From Treponema sp. (GTDB lineage Bacteria; Spirochaetota; Spirochaetia; Treponematales; Treponemataceae): 6,875 nucleotides of DNA. The first letter of the stretch is position 1, and each line of letters begins with the position of its first letter. The position numbers were made by a program, and so were the translations under genes. The notes below the pieces were generated by a model. That model did no database searches and was not told the DNA's origin. It was given only the letters and a program-made list of their open reading frames with translations. The stretch covers positions 1 through 6,875 of the forward strand of contig JAFOTA010000181.1 in assembly GCA_017421145.1 (NCBI GenBank), written 5' to 3'. Shown here one piece after another: positions 1-6,208 of the stretch.

Positions 1-347
1 GCACGGCGGACTTTCTTGTTGATGAGTTCATCGCTTTCACCGATTTCGTGGCGGCGCTCTGAGTGTCCGAGGATTACGGACTGAACTCCGATGTCCTTGA
101 GCATTTCTGCGCTGACTTCACCGGTATGCGCTCCGTTTCCAGTTGCGGCCATGTCCTGTGCGCCGAGAAGGATGTTGCTTCCCTTAAGAACCTGTGCGAC
201 TGCATCGAGATATACAAACGGAACTCCGACCATGTACTTGTTCGGAAGGCCCTTCAGTGACGCGACCAGATCCTGTGCGAGCTTTACGGCCTCAGCCTTT
301 GATGTGTTCATCTTCCAGTTACCGGCGATATAATGTTTTCTTGCCAT
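1..347 (-). CDS. tpiA: Triosephosphate isomerase, N-terminal part (3' end outside window)
   Basis: This enzyme interconverts dihydroxyacetone phosphate and glyceraldehyde 3-phosphate in cytoplasmic glycolysis. About 115 codons are visible, against roughly 250 for the family; the rest lies beyond base 1. The protein starts MARKHYIAGNWKMN, the TIM signature, with Asn10 and Lys12 as the phosphate-binding and catalytic pair. The block VILGHSERR (residues 91-99) carries the catalytic histidine, His95. Family residues in GAQDM (62-66) and the HTGEVS region (74-79) are also present. The ATG at 347 is preceded by a good ribosome binding site, TAGGAG (355-360 on this strand). The catalytic Glu loop near residue 165 is off the window, so intactness of the whole gene cannot be judged. 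The gene diverges from the small ORF at 591. Confidence 0.97.
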   Translation of the reverse strand, partial: MARKHYIAGNWKMNTSKAEAVKLAQDLVASLKGLPNKYMVGVPFVYLDAVAQVLKGSNILLGAQDMAATGNGAHTGEVSAEMLKDIGVQSVILGHSERRHEIGESDELINKKVRR

Positions 348-386
348 TACGATACTCCTAAAATTTTGCAATAAGCGAATCAGATT

Positions 387-405
387 TGCCCGGAAATCCC
401 GGACA
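387..405 (-). promoter_or_regulatory. Hairpin in the tpiA leader
   Basis: The minus strand reads TGTCCGGG-ATT-TCCGGGCA. It folds into an 8-bp stem with two G-U pairs and a three-base loop, lying between the predicted tpiA promoter and its ribosome binding site. The fold needs G-U pairs on this strand and contains a mismatch on the other, which favours a role in the tpiA transcript. No run of T follows, so it is not an intrinsic terminator. A role in mRNA stability is a guess. Confidence 0.35.
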
Positions 406-412
406 CACCTAC

Positions 413-439
413 TCTATACCAATTTTTTCATATATTCAA
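413..439 (-). promoter_or_regulatory. Probable sigma70-type promoter of tpiA
   Basis: On the minus strand a -35 box TTGAAT (434-439) is followed after 15 bases by a -10 box TATAGA (413-418). The spacer is short of the ideal 17, so this is a moderate call. It would give a leader of roughly 60 bases before the tpiA start at 347. The surrounding bases are A/T-rich, as expected for a promoter. Confidence 0.5.
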
Positions 440-590
440 GAAAACAACGCGGAATGTAAAAAATTTCCATTTTCTCTAAAATTCAATTTCTTCCATGTCG
501 ATATTTTTTGTGTCTGGATTGTTCCAGAAATCTTGGGTGAGGGAAAACAGGCGATTTTTTCTTGAATCCGCATAATCTAAGGGGGGGAAT

Positions 591-737
591 ATGAGCCAGG
601 CATTGTCCGATGCATCCATGGGCAGCAGGAAAAAGGCTTCCGCAGTGCGCATTGCAGTGAAAGCCGGAATCATACTTGCGGCCATAGCAGGAATCCTGAT
701 TCTGACGATCAGATTGACCGAATCGATGATGGCATGA
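591..737 (+). CDS. Small single-pass membrane protein (48 aa), unrecognised
   Basis: The frame encodes 48 residues beginning MSQALSDASMGSRKKAS and ending RLTESMMA. A basic N-terminal stretch (Arg13, Lys14, Lys15, Arg20, Lys24) precedes a hydrophobic segment at about residues 25-40 (AGIILAAIAGILILTI), then a short polar tail. This is the pattern of a small inner-membrane protein with its N terminus inside. A purine-rich binding site (AAGGGGGGG, 579-587) sits just before the ATG at 591. A terminator-like hairpin follows the stop within 20 bases, which supports a discrete transcription unit. I see no convincing promoter; CATAAT at 571-576 has no matching -35 box. It is too short for SecG, which has two membrane segments. 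I do not recognise the family, and chance coding is possible. Confidence 0.55.
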   Translation: MSQALSDASMGSRKKASAVRIAVKAGIILAAIAGILILTIRLTESMMA

Positions 738-754
738 GCTTGTCCTGAAAAGAA

Positions 755-785
755 GTCCGGGCTTTTTTTATGTCCGGGCTTTTTT
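755..785 (+). terminator. Intrinsic terminator after the small membrane-protein ORF
   Basis: GTCCGGGC occurs twice as a direct repeat (755-762 and 772-779). Because its core CCGG is self-complementary, the two copies pair into an 8-bp stem with two G-U pairs, a U-rich 9-base loop, and a run of six T (780-785). This satisfies the rule for rho-independent termination of the plus-strand transcript. It also insulates the next gene, whose promoter starts 30 bases later. Confidence 0.65.
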
Positions 786-814
786 ATGTTTTTAGAAATG
801 CTTTTTCCTTCCAA

Positions 815-843
815 TTGAAAAAAAAAAGTGTATGAGCTAGAAT
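815..843 (+). promoter_or_regulatory. Sigma70-type promoter for the Tp0751-like gene
   Basis: TTGAAA (815-820) and TAGAAT (838-843) are separated by exactly 17 bases, a near-consensus vegetative promoter. The spacer starts with an A-tract. A start of transcription about seven bases past the -10 box falls at 849-851, on the ATG of the gene at 851, so the mRNA would be leaderless or nearly so. This agrees with the absence of any Shine-Dalgarno sequence before that ATG. Confidence 0.7.
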
Positions 844-850
844 AGCCTTT

Positions 851-2314
851 ATGCGTAAGAGATTAGTTTTTGCACTTTTCATCATTGCCGTTGCAGTGAT
901 TGCCATAATATTCCTCAGACAAAAATACTATCAGGCACCGGAAGAGAAAATCACGGCTTCCCGTATAGTCATTCCGCAGGCAGACAAAGCATCATCCGAC
1001 GAAGACGAGGCTTACCTTTCTTCAGGAAAGATTTCCATGGTTCCGCTGAATCCCGATGAAACGCTGATTGCAACCCTGGACATGGATTTTGACGGAGACA
1101 GGCAGGACGACCAGGTGAGCGCAGTCAAGGTTTCCGACAATCCTTTCATCTCGCTGATAGTCGGTCTTTTCAGCCCGCAGAAGGGTGAATACGAGCGTGT
1201 GGCCACAATCTCAACCCCTATCAGGCAGATTTCATCATTTTCATATACAGGCATGGATCTTACGGGAGACCACAGGAACGCACTCGTTTACCAGGGTACG
1301 GCAGACACGGGAAAATCCGTCCTGCAGGCATTTTTCATAACAAAAAGCGAAGGCACCGTATCAGTCACTCAGATTGCGAATCTTGAAGGCGACGGAAACA
1401 TTTTCATAGATCAGGTAGAGCGATCAGATTCATACATAATGGCCGATTCAAACGACCCCAGCTATTCAATCTGGGCATACTCCACGGACAAGGAAAAAAA
1501 CGCCGACATTGAAACCAGGTTCGACTGGAACGAAGAAGCGCAGCAATATGTCCAGACCCTCCAGAACGAAACCCCGCTTGCCTCAGGAAATTCACGCGGA
1601 ATGCAGATCAACGGAACCACGGATTCATATTTTGACAGGCTCGACGGACTCTGGTACAAAATCGACGGTTCCAAGGGCGGAATGCACTACATCTACGTGG
1701 ACAAAGAGCAGAAGCAGTTCCTTTTCCTTGAAGACGGCAAATATGAGCTTTATGAATTCATAAGGAGCACTCCGAGAAACAACGGAATCTACATCACGGC
1801 AAGAAACGACGAGATAACCAATTTCCAGAGGCAGATAGACATTTCGTTCAACGGTGCCGACCAGTTCAAGCTCAAGATAGTGGACTACCTCTTCATTGTT
1901 TCCGACGGTGGCGCATGGAACGGCGAATACAAAAAAATGACCGACGTTACCGCATACATGAAAGCACAGGAAAACACGGTCTACAGATACACTTCATTCA
2001 TTGAAAAGCTTGAAAGCGAAAAATGGACGACCGCAGACGGAATCCTCCTGACTTTTGAAAAAGGCACCTACACTGCAGAAAGCGACGCGCACAACGACAC
2101 AGGTTCATACGCAGCTCTTGATCAGGACGGAAAATCATACATACAGTTCAGGTCATCCACGGAAACGCCTTTGTTCCAGAAAAACTACCTGATGAGCCGC
2201 CCCGACAAGACAAAGGACGACATCCTCATGCAGCCCTACATCCTTACGCCTGACCAAAGCTACCCGATGGAAACGCATGTGATAATCCTTTCGCCGTATA
2301 CGGAAGAAAACTAA
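851..2314 (+). CDS. Membrane-anchored Tp0751 (pallilysin)-like adhesin family protein
   Basis: The 487-residue protein starts with an uncleaved-looking anchor (basic MRKR, hydrophobic about 5-22) and a charged linker. Residues of about 70-250 contain two aspartate-rich, FG-GAP-like turns, DMDFDGDRQDD (77-87) and DLTGDHRN (136-143), suggesting a calcium-binding beta-propeller-like part. Residues of about 262-362 match the lipocalin-like domain of T. pallidum Tp0751 by eye: LDGLW (264-268), VDKEQKQFLF (283-292), ARNDEI (317-322), FQRQIDISF (325-333) and WNGEY (356-360). I recalled the Tp0751 sequence from memory. The HEXXH motif reported for pallilysin is absent; that position reads NGADQF. Residues 380-487 form an extra domain, possibly a second copy of the barrel, opening with SEKWTTADGILLTF. 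The known relative binds host matrix proteins; adhesion here is inference. It is alone in its transcription unit and ends 7 bases before a convergent lipoprotein gene. There is no Shine-Dalgarno sequence; the start was chosen because the anchor begins there. Confidence 0.7.
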   Translation: MRKRLVFALFIIAVAVIAIIFLRQKYYQAPEEKITASRIVIPQADKASSDEDEAYLSSGKISMVPLNPDETLIATLDMDFDGDRQDDQVSAVKVSDNPFISLIVGLFSPQKGEYERVATISTPIRQISSFSYTGMDLTGDHRNALVYQGTADTGKSVLQAFFITKSEGTVSVTQIANLEGDGNIFIDQVERSDSYIMADSNDPSYSIWAYSTDKEKNADIETRFDWNEEAQQYVQTLQNETPLASGNSRGMQINGTTDSYFDRLDGLWYKIDGSKGGMHYIYVDKEQKQFLFLEDGKYELYEFIRSTPRNNGIYITARNDEITNFQRQIDISFNGADQFKLKIVDYLFIVSDGGAWNGEYKKMTDVTAYMKAQENTVYRYTSFIEKLESEKWTTADGILLTFEKGTYTAESDAHNDTGSYAALDQDGKSYIQFRSSTETPLFQKNYLMSRPDKTKDDILMQPYILTPDQSYPMETHVIILSPYTEEN

Positions 2315-2321
2315 GCCGCGA

Positions 2322-2942
2322 TTATTTTACGAAGCGGATATTATCGACATAGACTTTCCCTGCTTTTTTGTGAGTAAAGCCCATGTATATGCAGCTGACT
2401 GACCTGGCATCAGGAATCCGCATGGGTTCAAGCACGACTATAACGTTCCTGTTGAATCCACGGCCGAGCGTTACAGGTGCAGACCACCGAAGTTTTCCGC
2501 CTGAATCTTCCACTGCAAAGGAAAAATCTATAAGACCGCCCGAAGCGTTGTTTATGTCAAAATATACATATCTATAGCCGGAAAAATCATCGAAAAGCAA
2601 AGAACTGCATCCGTAAGAAGCCTTGCCTAAAGGATTTTCTTCAATGCTCCCGTCATCATTCACGATTTTTTCAGGTGCCTTGAATTCAAAAGCCCCGGAA
2701 TAAGTGCCTTCCGAAGCCCAGTCTTCCGTTATATCCACGTCAAATGCAGTATCATTTTCCGAGTCCTGAACCTTCCAGTACAATCCTTCTTCAAAATCCT
2801 CAAAGCTCGCTATTCCCGACAAAGGATCAGGGTTGTCAAAAGGCCTGTATGCATCAGGATCAAATGCAGCGCCGTTGGTTGCACATCCTGCAAGGGCAAA
2901 AGCTGCCAAAGCCGCGGATACTGCCGTTATTAATCTTTTCAT
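2322..2942 (-). CDS. Lipoprotein with carbohydrate-binding-like beta-sandwich domain
   Basis: This 206-residue protein has a classic lipoprotein signal: MKR, a hydrophobic stretch, then lipobox LAGC with Cys20 as the lipidated residue, so it should be anchored in the envelope. After a short linker, residues of about 45-206 look like a single galactose-binding-like jelly-roll: ASFEDFEEG (45-53), WASEGTYSGAFEF (75-87), YRYVYFDINN (123-132) and the closing strand VYVDNIRF (198-205). That arrangement is typical of non-catalytic carbohydrate-binding modules, but I cannot name a CBM family or the ligand. No catalytic residues are apparent. The start at 2942 is supported by GGAGGG seven bases upstream. 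The gene is divergent from the sialate O-acetylesterase, with a 131-base gap that could hold promoters for both, hinting at a shared glycan theme (inference). Confidence 0.75.
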   Translation of the reverse strand: MKRLITAVSAALAAFALAGCATNGAAFDPDAYRPFDNPDPLSGIASFEDFEEGLYWKVQDSENDTAFDVDITEDWASEGTYSGAFEFKAPEKIVNDDGSIEENPLGKASYGCSSLLFDDFSGYRYVYFDINNASGGLIDFSFAVEDSGGKLRWSAPVTLGRGFNRNVIVVLEPMRIPDARSVSCIYMGFTHKKAGKVYVDNIRFVK

Positions 2943-2962
2943 GGATCTGCCCTCCTTCCATG
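2940..2962 (-). promoter_or_regulatory. Hairpin over the lipoprotein start codon and ribosome binding site
   Basis: On the minus strand CATGGA (2962-2957) and TCCATG (2945-2940) form a perfect 6-bp inverted repeat. The 11-base loop contains the GGAGGG binding site, and the second arm contains the ATG start. Such a fold would display the ribosome binding site while pairing the start codon. The stem is short, so it could be chance; a modest effect on translation is conceivable. Confidence 0.3.
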
Positions 2963-2997
2963 ATAAGGCTATTATTCTTTTCCAAAAAAATCAAGTT

Positions 2998-3003
2998 ATT
3001 ATA
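2998..3003 (-). promoter_or_regulatory. Possible -10 box for the lipoprotein gene
   Basis: The minus strand carries a perfect TATAAT at this position, which would start a transcript with a leader of roughly 50 bases before the lipoprotein ATG at 2942. The -35 region at a 16-18 base spacing (around 3020-3027) reads CTTATT or CCTTAT, a poor match, so the assignment rests on the -10 box alone. Confidence 0.35.
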
Positions 3004-3073
3004 GAAAACGTCATGGAAAAATAAGGTTTCCCCGTAAAAAAAAGCGGTATAGCATTGTTTCTGGAGGCATAAA

Positions 3074-4687
3074 ATGAGCGGATTTTCACCGGCTGCGGTA
3101 TTTTCGGACAACTGCGTGCTGCAGAGGAACAAGGACATATGCATTTTCGGATATGCGGATGACGGGGCGGAAGTGTGCGCAGGAATTTTTGACGGAACCA
3201 GGCTGATCGACCGAAACGGCACAAGGGCATACGGCGGAAAGTGGAAGATTTTTTTAAAGCCCATGGAGGCGGCGGAAAACCTGACGATTGAAATCAGCTC
3301 CGGTAACAATACTGTCAGATTTTCAAACGTTGCCGTAGGAGAAGTGTGGCTTGCAGGCGGACAGTCAAACATGGAATTCGAGCTTCAGAACTGCACTGAA
3401 GGATCTGCCGAACTTGAACTCACCGAAGATCCGGGGGTGCGCTTCTATTACACCCAGAAAAACGCATGGATGGACGACAAATTCTTTGAAGGCGAAAAAA
3501 AATCTGCATGGCAGACATGGGATTCGGAGAAAAAAAAGGAATGGTCTGCGGTCGGCTATTTTTTTGCAAAAAAGCTTTCAAAAGACCTTGGCGTTACGGT
3601 CGGAATCATCGGATGCAACTGGGGAGGAACGTCGGCAAGCGCATGGATGTCCAAGGAAAGGCTTGAAAAAAATGCTGATTTCCGCTCATACATCGACGAA
3701 TACGAAGAAGGAGCCAAAGGAAAGACCATAGAAGAACAGTGCATGGAATACGGAAAATTCGAATCATACCATGCCGAATGGTCAAAAAAATGCGAAGAGC
3801 TTTACAAAAAGAATCCTAAAATCGAATGGAGCGAAGTTCAGGAAATCCTTGGTAAATGCCAGTGGCCTGGACCAAAAAACCAGCGCAGCCCCTACAGACC
3901 GGGAGGACTTCATGAATGCATGATAAAGCGGATAGCACCGTACACGCTCAAAGGATTTCTTTTTTACCAGGGTGAAAGCGACGACCACAAGCCTGATTCA
4001 TACTATGCCCTGTTCCGTGAAATGATCGACCAGTGGAGGACGGACTGGAACGAAACTCTCCCGATGATTTTCGTGCAGCTCCCGGAAAACCGCTACCATC
4101 AGGACGAAGACCTTAAAAACTGGTGCATAATCAGGGAAGCTCAGGCAAAAATCTACAGGACAGTCGCAAACACAGGCATGGCAACGGCAGCAGGACTTGG
4201 TCAGTACGACGACATACACCCGAAAGCAAAAAAAACGCTCGCAGAACGCATGGAAAGAAACGCGCTTTTCACCGCATACAAAATCCTTGATGAAAATCAG
4301 GCGAACGGACCGCTTTTCAAATCTGCAGTGAGCAGGAACGGAAAGATGGAGCTTGAATTTGATTTTGCAGAATCAGGCTTCGTGATTAAAGATGATTCGG
4401 AAACGCTTGAGCATTACAGGTACATCGAAAAACTGCACGGAAGGACTCTCCCCGAAGATTTCACCGGATTTGAAATTGCCGGAAAGGACAAGATTTTCTA
4501 CCCGGCTTCATTCAGCTTCGGTGACTGCGAAAAAAATCCGTCAGTAATCATAATAGGATCGGAAAAAGTGAGCGAACCTGTCTACGCACGCTATGCATGG
4601 TACAACTACGGCCCGTTCACAATCTATGGAAGAAACGGCATTCCCCTCCCATCATTCCGCACTTATGGAAACGATGAGGGAGACTGA
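3074..4687 (+). CDS. Sialate O-acetylesterase (SASA/SGNH hydrolase family)
   Basis: This 537-residue enzyme should remove O-acetyl groups from sialic acids or other acetylated sugars. The order of parts fits the family. An N-terminal beta domain has the usual opening, FSDNCVLQRNKDICIFG (10-26). The catalytic domain starts with GEVWLAGGQSNME (89-101), Ser98 being the nucleophile. The oxyanion region is GCNWGGTSASAWMS (180-193), and the YQGESD block spans 298-303. DDIHP (379-383) supplies the Asp and catalytic His382. The C-terminal signature is YARYAWYNYGPFTIYGRNG (504-522), ending in LPSFRT. There is no signal peptide or lipobox, so it is probably cytoplasmic, acting on imported sugars. A strong GGAGG (3063-3067) sits six bases before the ATG. 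No sialic-acid catabolism gene (nanA, nanE, nanK) or transporter is in the window, so the true substrate may be another acetylated sugar. It converges with gltA across 15 bases. Confidence 0.9.
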   Translation: MSGFSPAAVFSDNCVLQRNKDICIFGYADDGAEVCAGIFDGTRLIDRNGTRAYGGKWKIFLKPMEAAENLTIEISSGNNTVRFSNVAVGEVWLAGGQSNMEFELQNCTEGSAELELTEDPGVRFYYTQKNAWMDDKFFEGEKKSAWQTWDSEKKKEWSAVGYFFAKKLSKDLGVTVGIIGCNWGGTSASAWMSKERLEKNADFRSYIDEYEEGAKGKTIEEQCMEYGKFESYHAEWSKKCEELYKKNPKIEWSEVQEILGKCQWPGPKNQRSPYRPGGLHECMIKRIAPYTLKGFLFYQGESDDHKPDSYYALFREMIDQWRTDWNETLPMIFVQLPENRYHQDEDLKNWCIIREAQAKIYRTVANTGMATAAGLGQYDDIHPKAKKTLAERMERNALFTAYKILDENQANGPLFKSAVSRNGKMELEFDFAESGFVIKDDSETLEHYRYIEKLHGRTLPEDFTGFEIAGKDKIFYPASFSFGDCEKNPSVIIIGSEKVSEPVYARYAWYNYGPFTIYGRNGIPLPSFRTYGNDEGD

Positions 4688-4690
4688 CCG

Positions 4691-4714
4691 AAAAAACACT
4701 CCTTAATCAGAAGG
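4691..4714 (-). terminator. Possible weak terminator at the gltA stop
   Basis: On the minus strand CCTT-CTGATT-AAGG overlaps the gltA stop codon and is followed four bases later by six T (4696-4691). The four-pair stem is thin for an intrinsic terminator. With the convergent esterase gene ending at 4687, termination here would be useful, but the signal is marginal. Confidence 0.25.
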
Positions 4715-6136
4715 TCCTGCCGTGTGAACGTCATCTTCAGCAAAAGGAACCGGAGCTGCAGAAACAGATTCCACGCGGTCTTCAATCGGGATGTACTTTC
4801 TTTCTGCTGAAACATTCTTGTATGCCGGGCGGTAGATTCTTCCTCCTGCAACAATCTCCTCGATGCGGTGGGCAGACCATCCGGCGATACGTGCGATTGC
4901 AAAAAGCGGAGTGAACAGTTCGCGCGGTATGTTCAGCATTGAATATACGAAACCGGAATAGAAGTCAACGTTCGTACAGATCTTTTTCTTGTCGCCGTGC
5001 AATTCATAGAGAATCTGCGGTGCAAGGCGGTCGATTATGTTGTAGAGGTTAAGCTCTTCCTCGCAGCCCTTTTCCTTTGCAAGCTCCGTGGCTTTTTCAC
5101 GCAGGAGAATTGCCCTTGGATCGGAAACCGTGTAGACGGCATGTCCCTGTCCGTAGATGAGTCCCGTGTGATCGAAAGCTTCCTTACGCGCAATCTTCCT
5201 TAGATATTCAGCGACTTCGGCTTCTGAACTCCAGTCCTTTACGTGTGACTTTATGTCATCCATCATTTCCATGACGCGGATGTTTGCACCACCATGGCGG
5301 CGGCCTTTGAGAGAACCGACTGCTGCGGCAACTGCAGAATAAGTGTCCGTATCAGCAGATGAAACCACGTGTATCGTAAGGGACGAGTTGTTTCCTCCTC
5401 CGTGTTCTGCATGAAGGATCAGCGCAAGGTCAAGGATCTGTGCCTCAAGCTTGGTATATGACTTGTCCGAGCGGATTAGGCGCAGGAAATTCTCGGCAGT
5501 TCCGAGTGCAGGATCAGGATTATGGATGTACATGCTCTTTCCGTCATAATAGCGTCTTTTGGCCTGATATCCGTATGCCGCAAGAGTACCGAAACGCGAA
5601 ATCAGCTCGATGCACTGGCGGAGCACGTTCTCAATGTCCCTGTCTTCCGGGTTCGGGTCATAGGAATAAGAAGCAAGCACGCCGCGGGCAATCTTGTTCA
5701 TTATGTCGCTTGACGGAGCCTTCATTATCATGTCTTCTGTGAAATTCGGAGGGAGACCCCTCATAAGCCCCATGACCGTGTTGAATTCCTCAAGCTGCTT
5801 TTTCGTAGGAAGCTCGCCGAACAAAAGCAGATACGCGCACTGCTCGTAACCGAACTGCTGGTTTTTCTGCGTGTCATGGACAATGTCCTCAACGGAATAA
5901 CCGCGGTAAACAAGCCTTCCCGGAACCGCTATCTTTTTTCCGGCTTCATCAACCTCATAGCCAACTACATCACCGATACGCGTCAATCCAACAAGAACGC
6001 CACGTCCGTCAGCATAACGGAGGCCGCGCTTCACATCATATTTATGGTAAAGATCTGGATCGATCGGGTCATTTTTCTTCGTTTCTACAGAAAGCTTCTT
6101 TATTAATTCATTGCATACATCGATTTCTTCGTTCAT
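4703..6136 (-). CDS. gltA: Citrate synthase (Si type, clostridial-style long form)
   Basis: The enzyme condenses acetyl-CoA with oxaloacetate to citrate; in an anaerobe this usually feeds 2-oxoglutarate and glutamate synthesis. The catalytic triad is intact by comparison with E. coli GltA: His281 in RRHGGAN, His332 in GQGHAVYTVSDPR, and Asp391 in NVDFYSG. Further family blocks are LVYRGYSVEDI (75-85), LILHAEHGGGNNSS (239-252) and the C-terminal FAIARIAGWSAHRIEE (412-427). At 477 residues it is longer than the E. coli enzyme. The extra length lies in the N-terminal lead and in a low-complexity acidic tail of about 20 residues (458-477). Its sequence style (HAEHGGGNNSS, YDVKRGLR) resembles Clostridia citrate synthases more than proteobacterial ones; transfer is an inference. 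A 2-methylcitrate synthase activity cannot be excluded, but no prp genes are nearby. GGGAGG (6142-6147) precedes the ATG by five bases. Confidence 0.95.
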   Translation of the reverse strand: MNEEIDVCNELIKKLSVETKKNDPIDPDLYHKYDVKRGLRYADGRGVLVGLTRIGDVVGYEVDEAGKKIAVPGRLVYRGYSVEDIVHDTQKNQQFGYEQCAYLLLFGELPTKKQLEEFNTVMGLMRGLPPNFTEDMIMKAPSSDIMNKIARGVLASYSYDPNPEDRDIENVLRQCIELISRFGTLAAYGYQAKRRYYDGKSMYIHNPDPALGTAENFLRLIRSDKSYTKLEAQILDLALILHAEHGGGNNSSLTIHVVSSADTDTYSAVAAAVGSLKGRRHGGANIRVMEMMDDIKSHVKDWSSEAEVAEYLRKIARKEAFDHTGLIYGQGHAVYTVSDPRAILLREKATELAKEKGCEEELNLYNIIDRLAPQILYELHGDKKKICTNVDFYSGFVYSMLNIPRELFTPLFAIARIAGWSAHRIEEIVAGGRIYRPAYKNVSAERKYIPIEDRVESVSAAPVPFAEDDVHTAGPSD

Positions 6137-6160
6137 GCGTACCTCCCTTTATAACGTATA

Positions 6161-6189
6161 AATATACAATTTAAGGTGGTTTAGTTCAA
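6161..6189 (-). promoter_or_regulatory. Sigma70-type promoter of gltA
   Basis: On the minus strand TTGAAC (6184-6189) is followed after exactly 17 bases by TATATT (6161-6166), a strong vegetative promoter. Transcription would start near 6154, giving a leader of about 18 bases that contains the GGGAGG ribosome binding site. I see no operator or riboswitch in so short a leader. The promoter's upstream edge lies about 20 bases from the long palindrome that starts at 6209. Confidence 0.75.
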
Positions 6190-6208
6190 GACACGTCGCT
6201 CACATACC

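Noticed and set aside
571..576. CATAAT as a -10 box for the 48-codon ORF
   Set aside because: There is no -35 match at a 16-18 base spacing, and the start would leave too little leader before the ribosome binding site.
476..814. 112-codon open frame on the minus strand opposite the small membrane-protein ORF
   Set aside because: It runs through the terminator region and has no ribosome binding site. Its translation is low in recognisable structure, and it would start inside the A/T-rich promoter area of the next gene.
2316..2337. CCGC/GCGG pair between the convergent genes as a bidirectional terminator
   Set aside because: The stem is only four pairs with a 14-base loop and has no adjoining T-run on either strand.
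2860..3372. 170-codon minus-strand open frame overlapping the lipoprotein and esterase starts
   Set aside because: It lies antisense to the well-supported esterase N terminus and in another frame of the lipoprotein start. No domain is recognisable.
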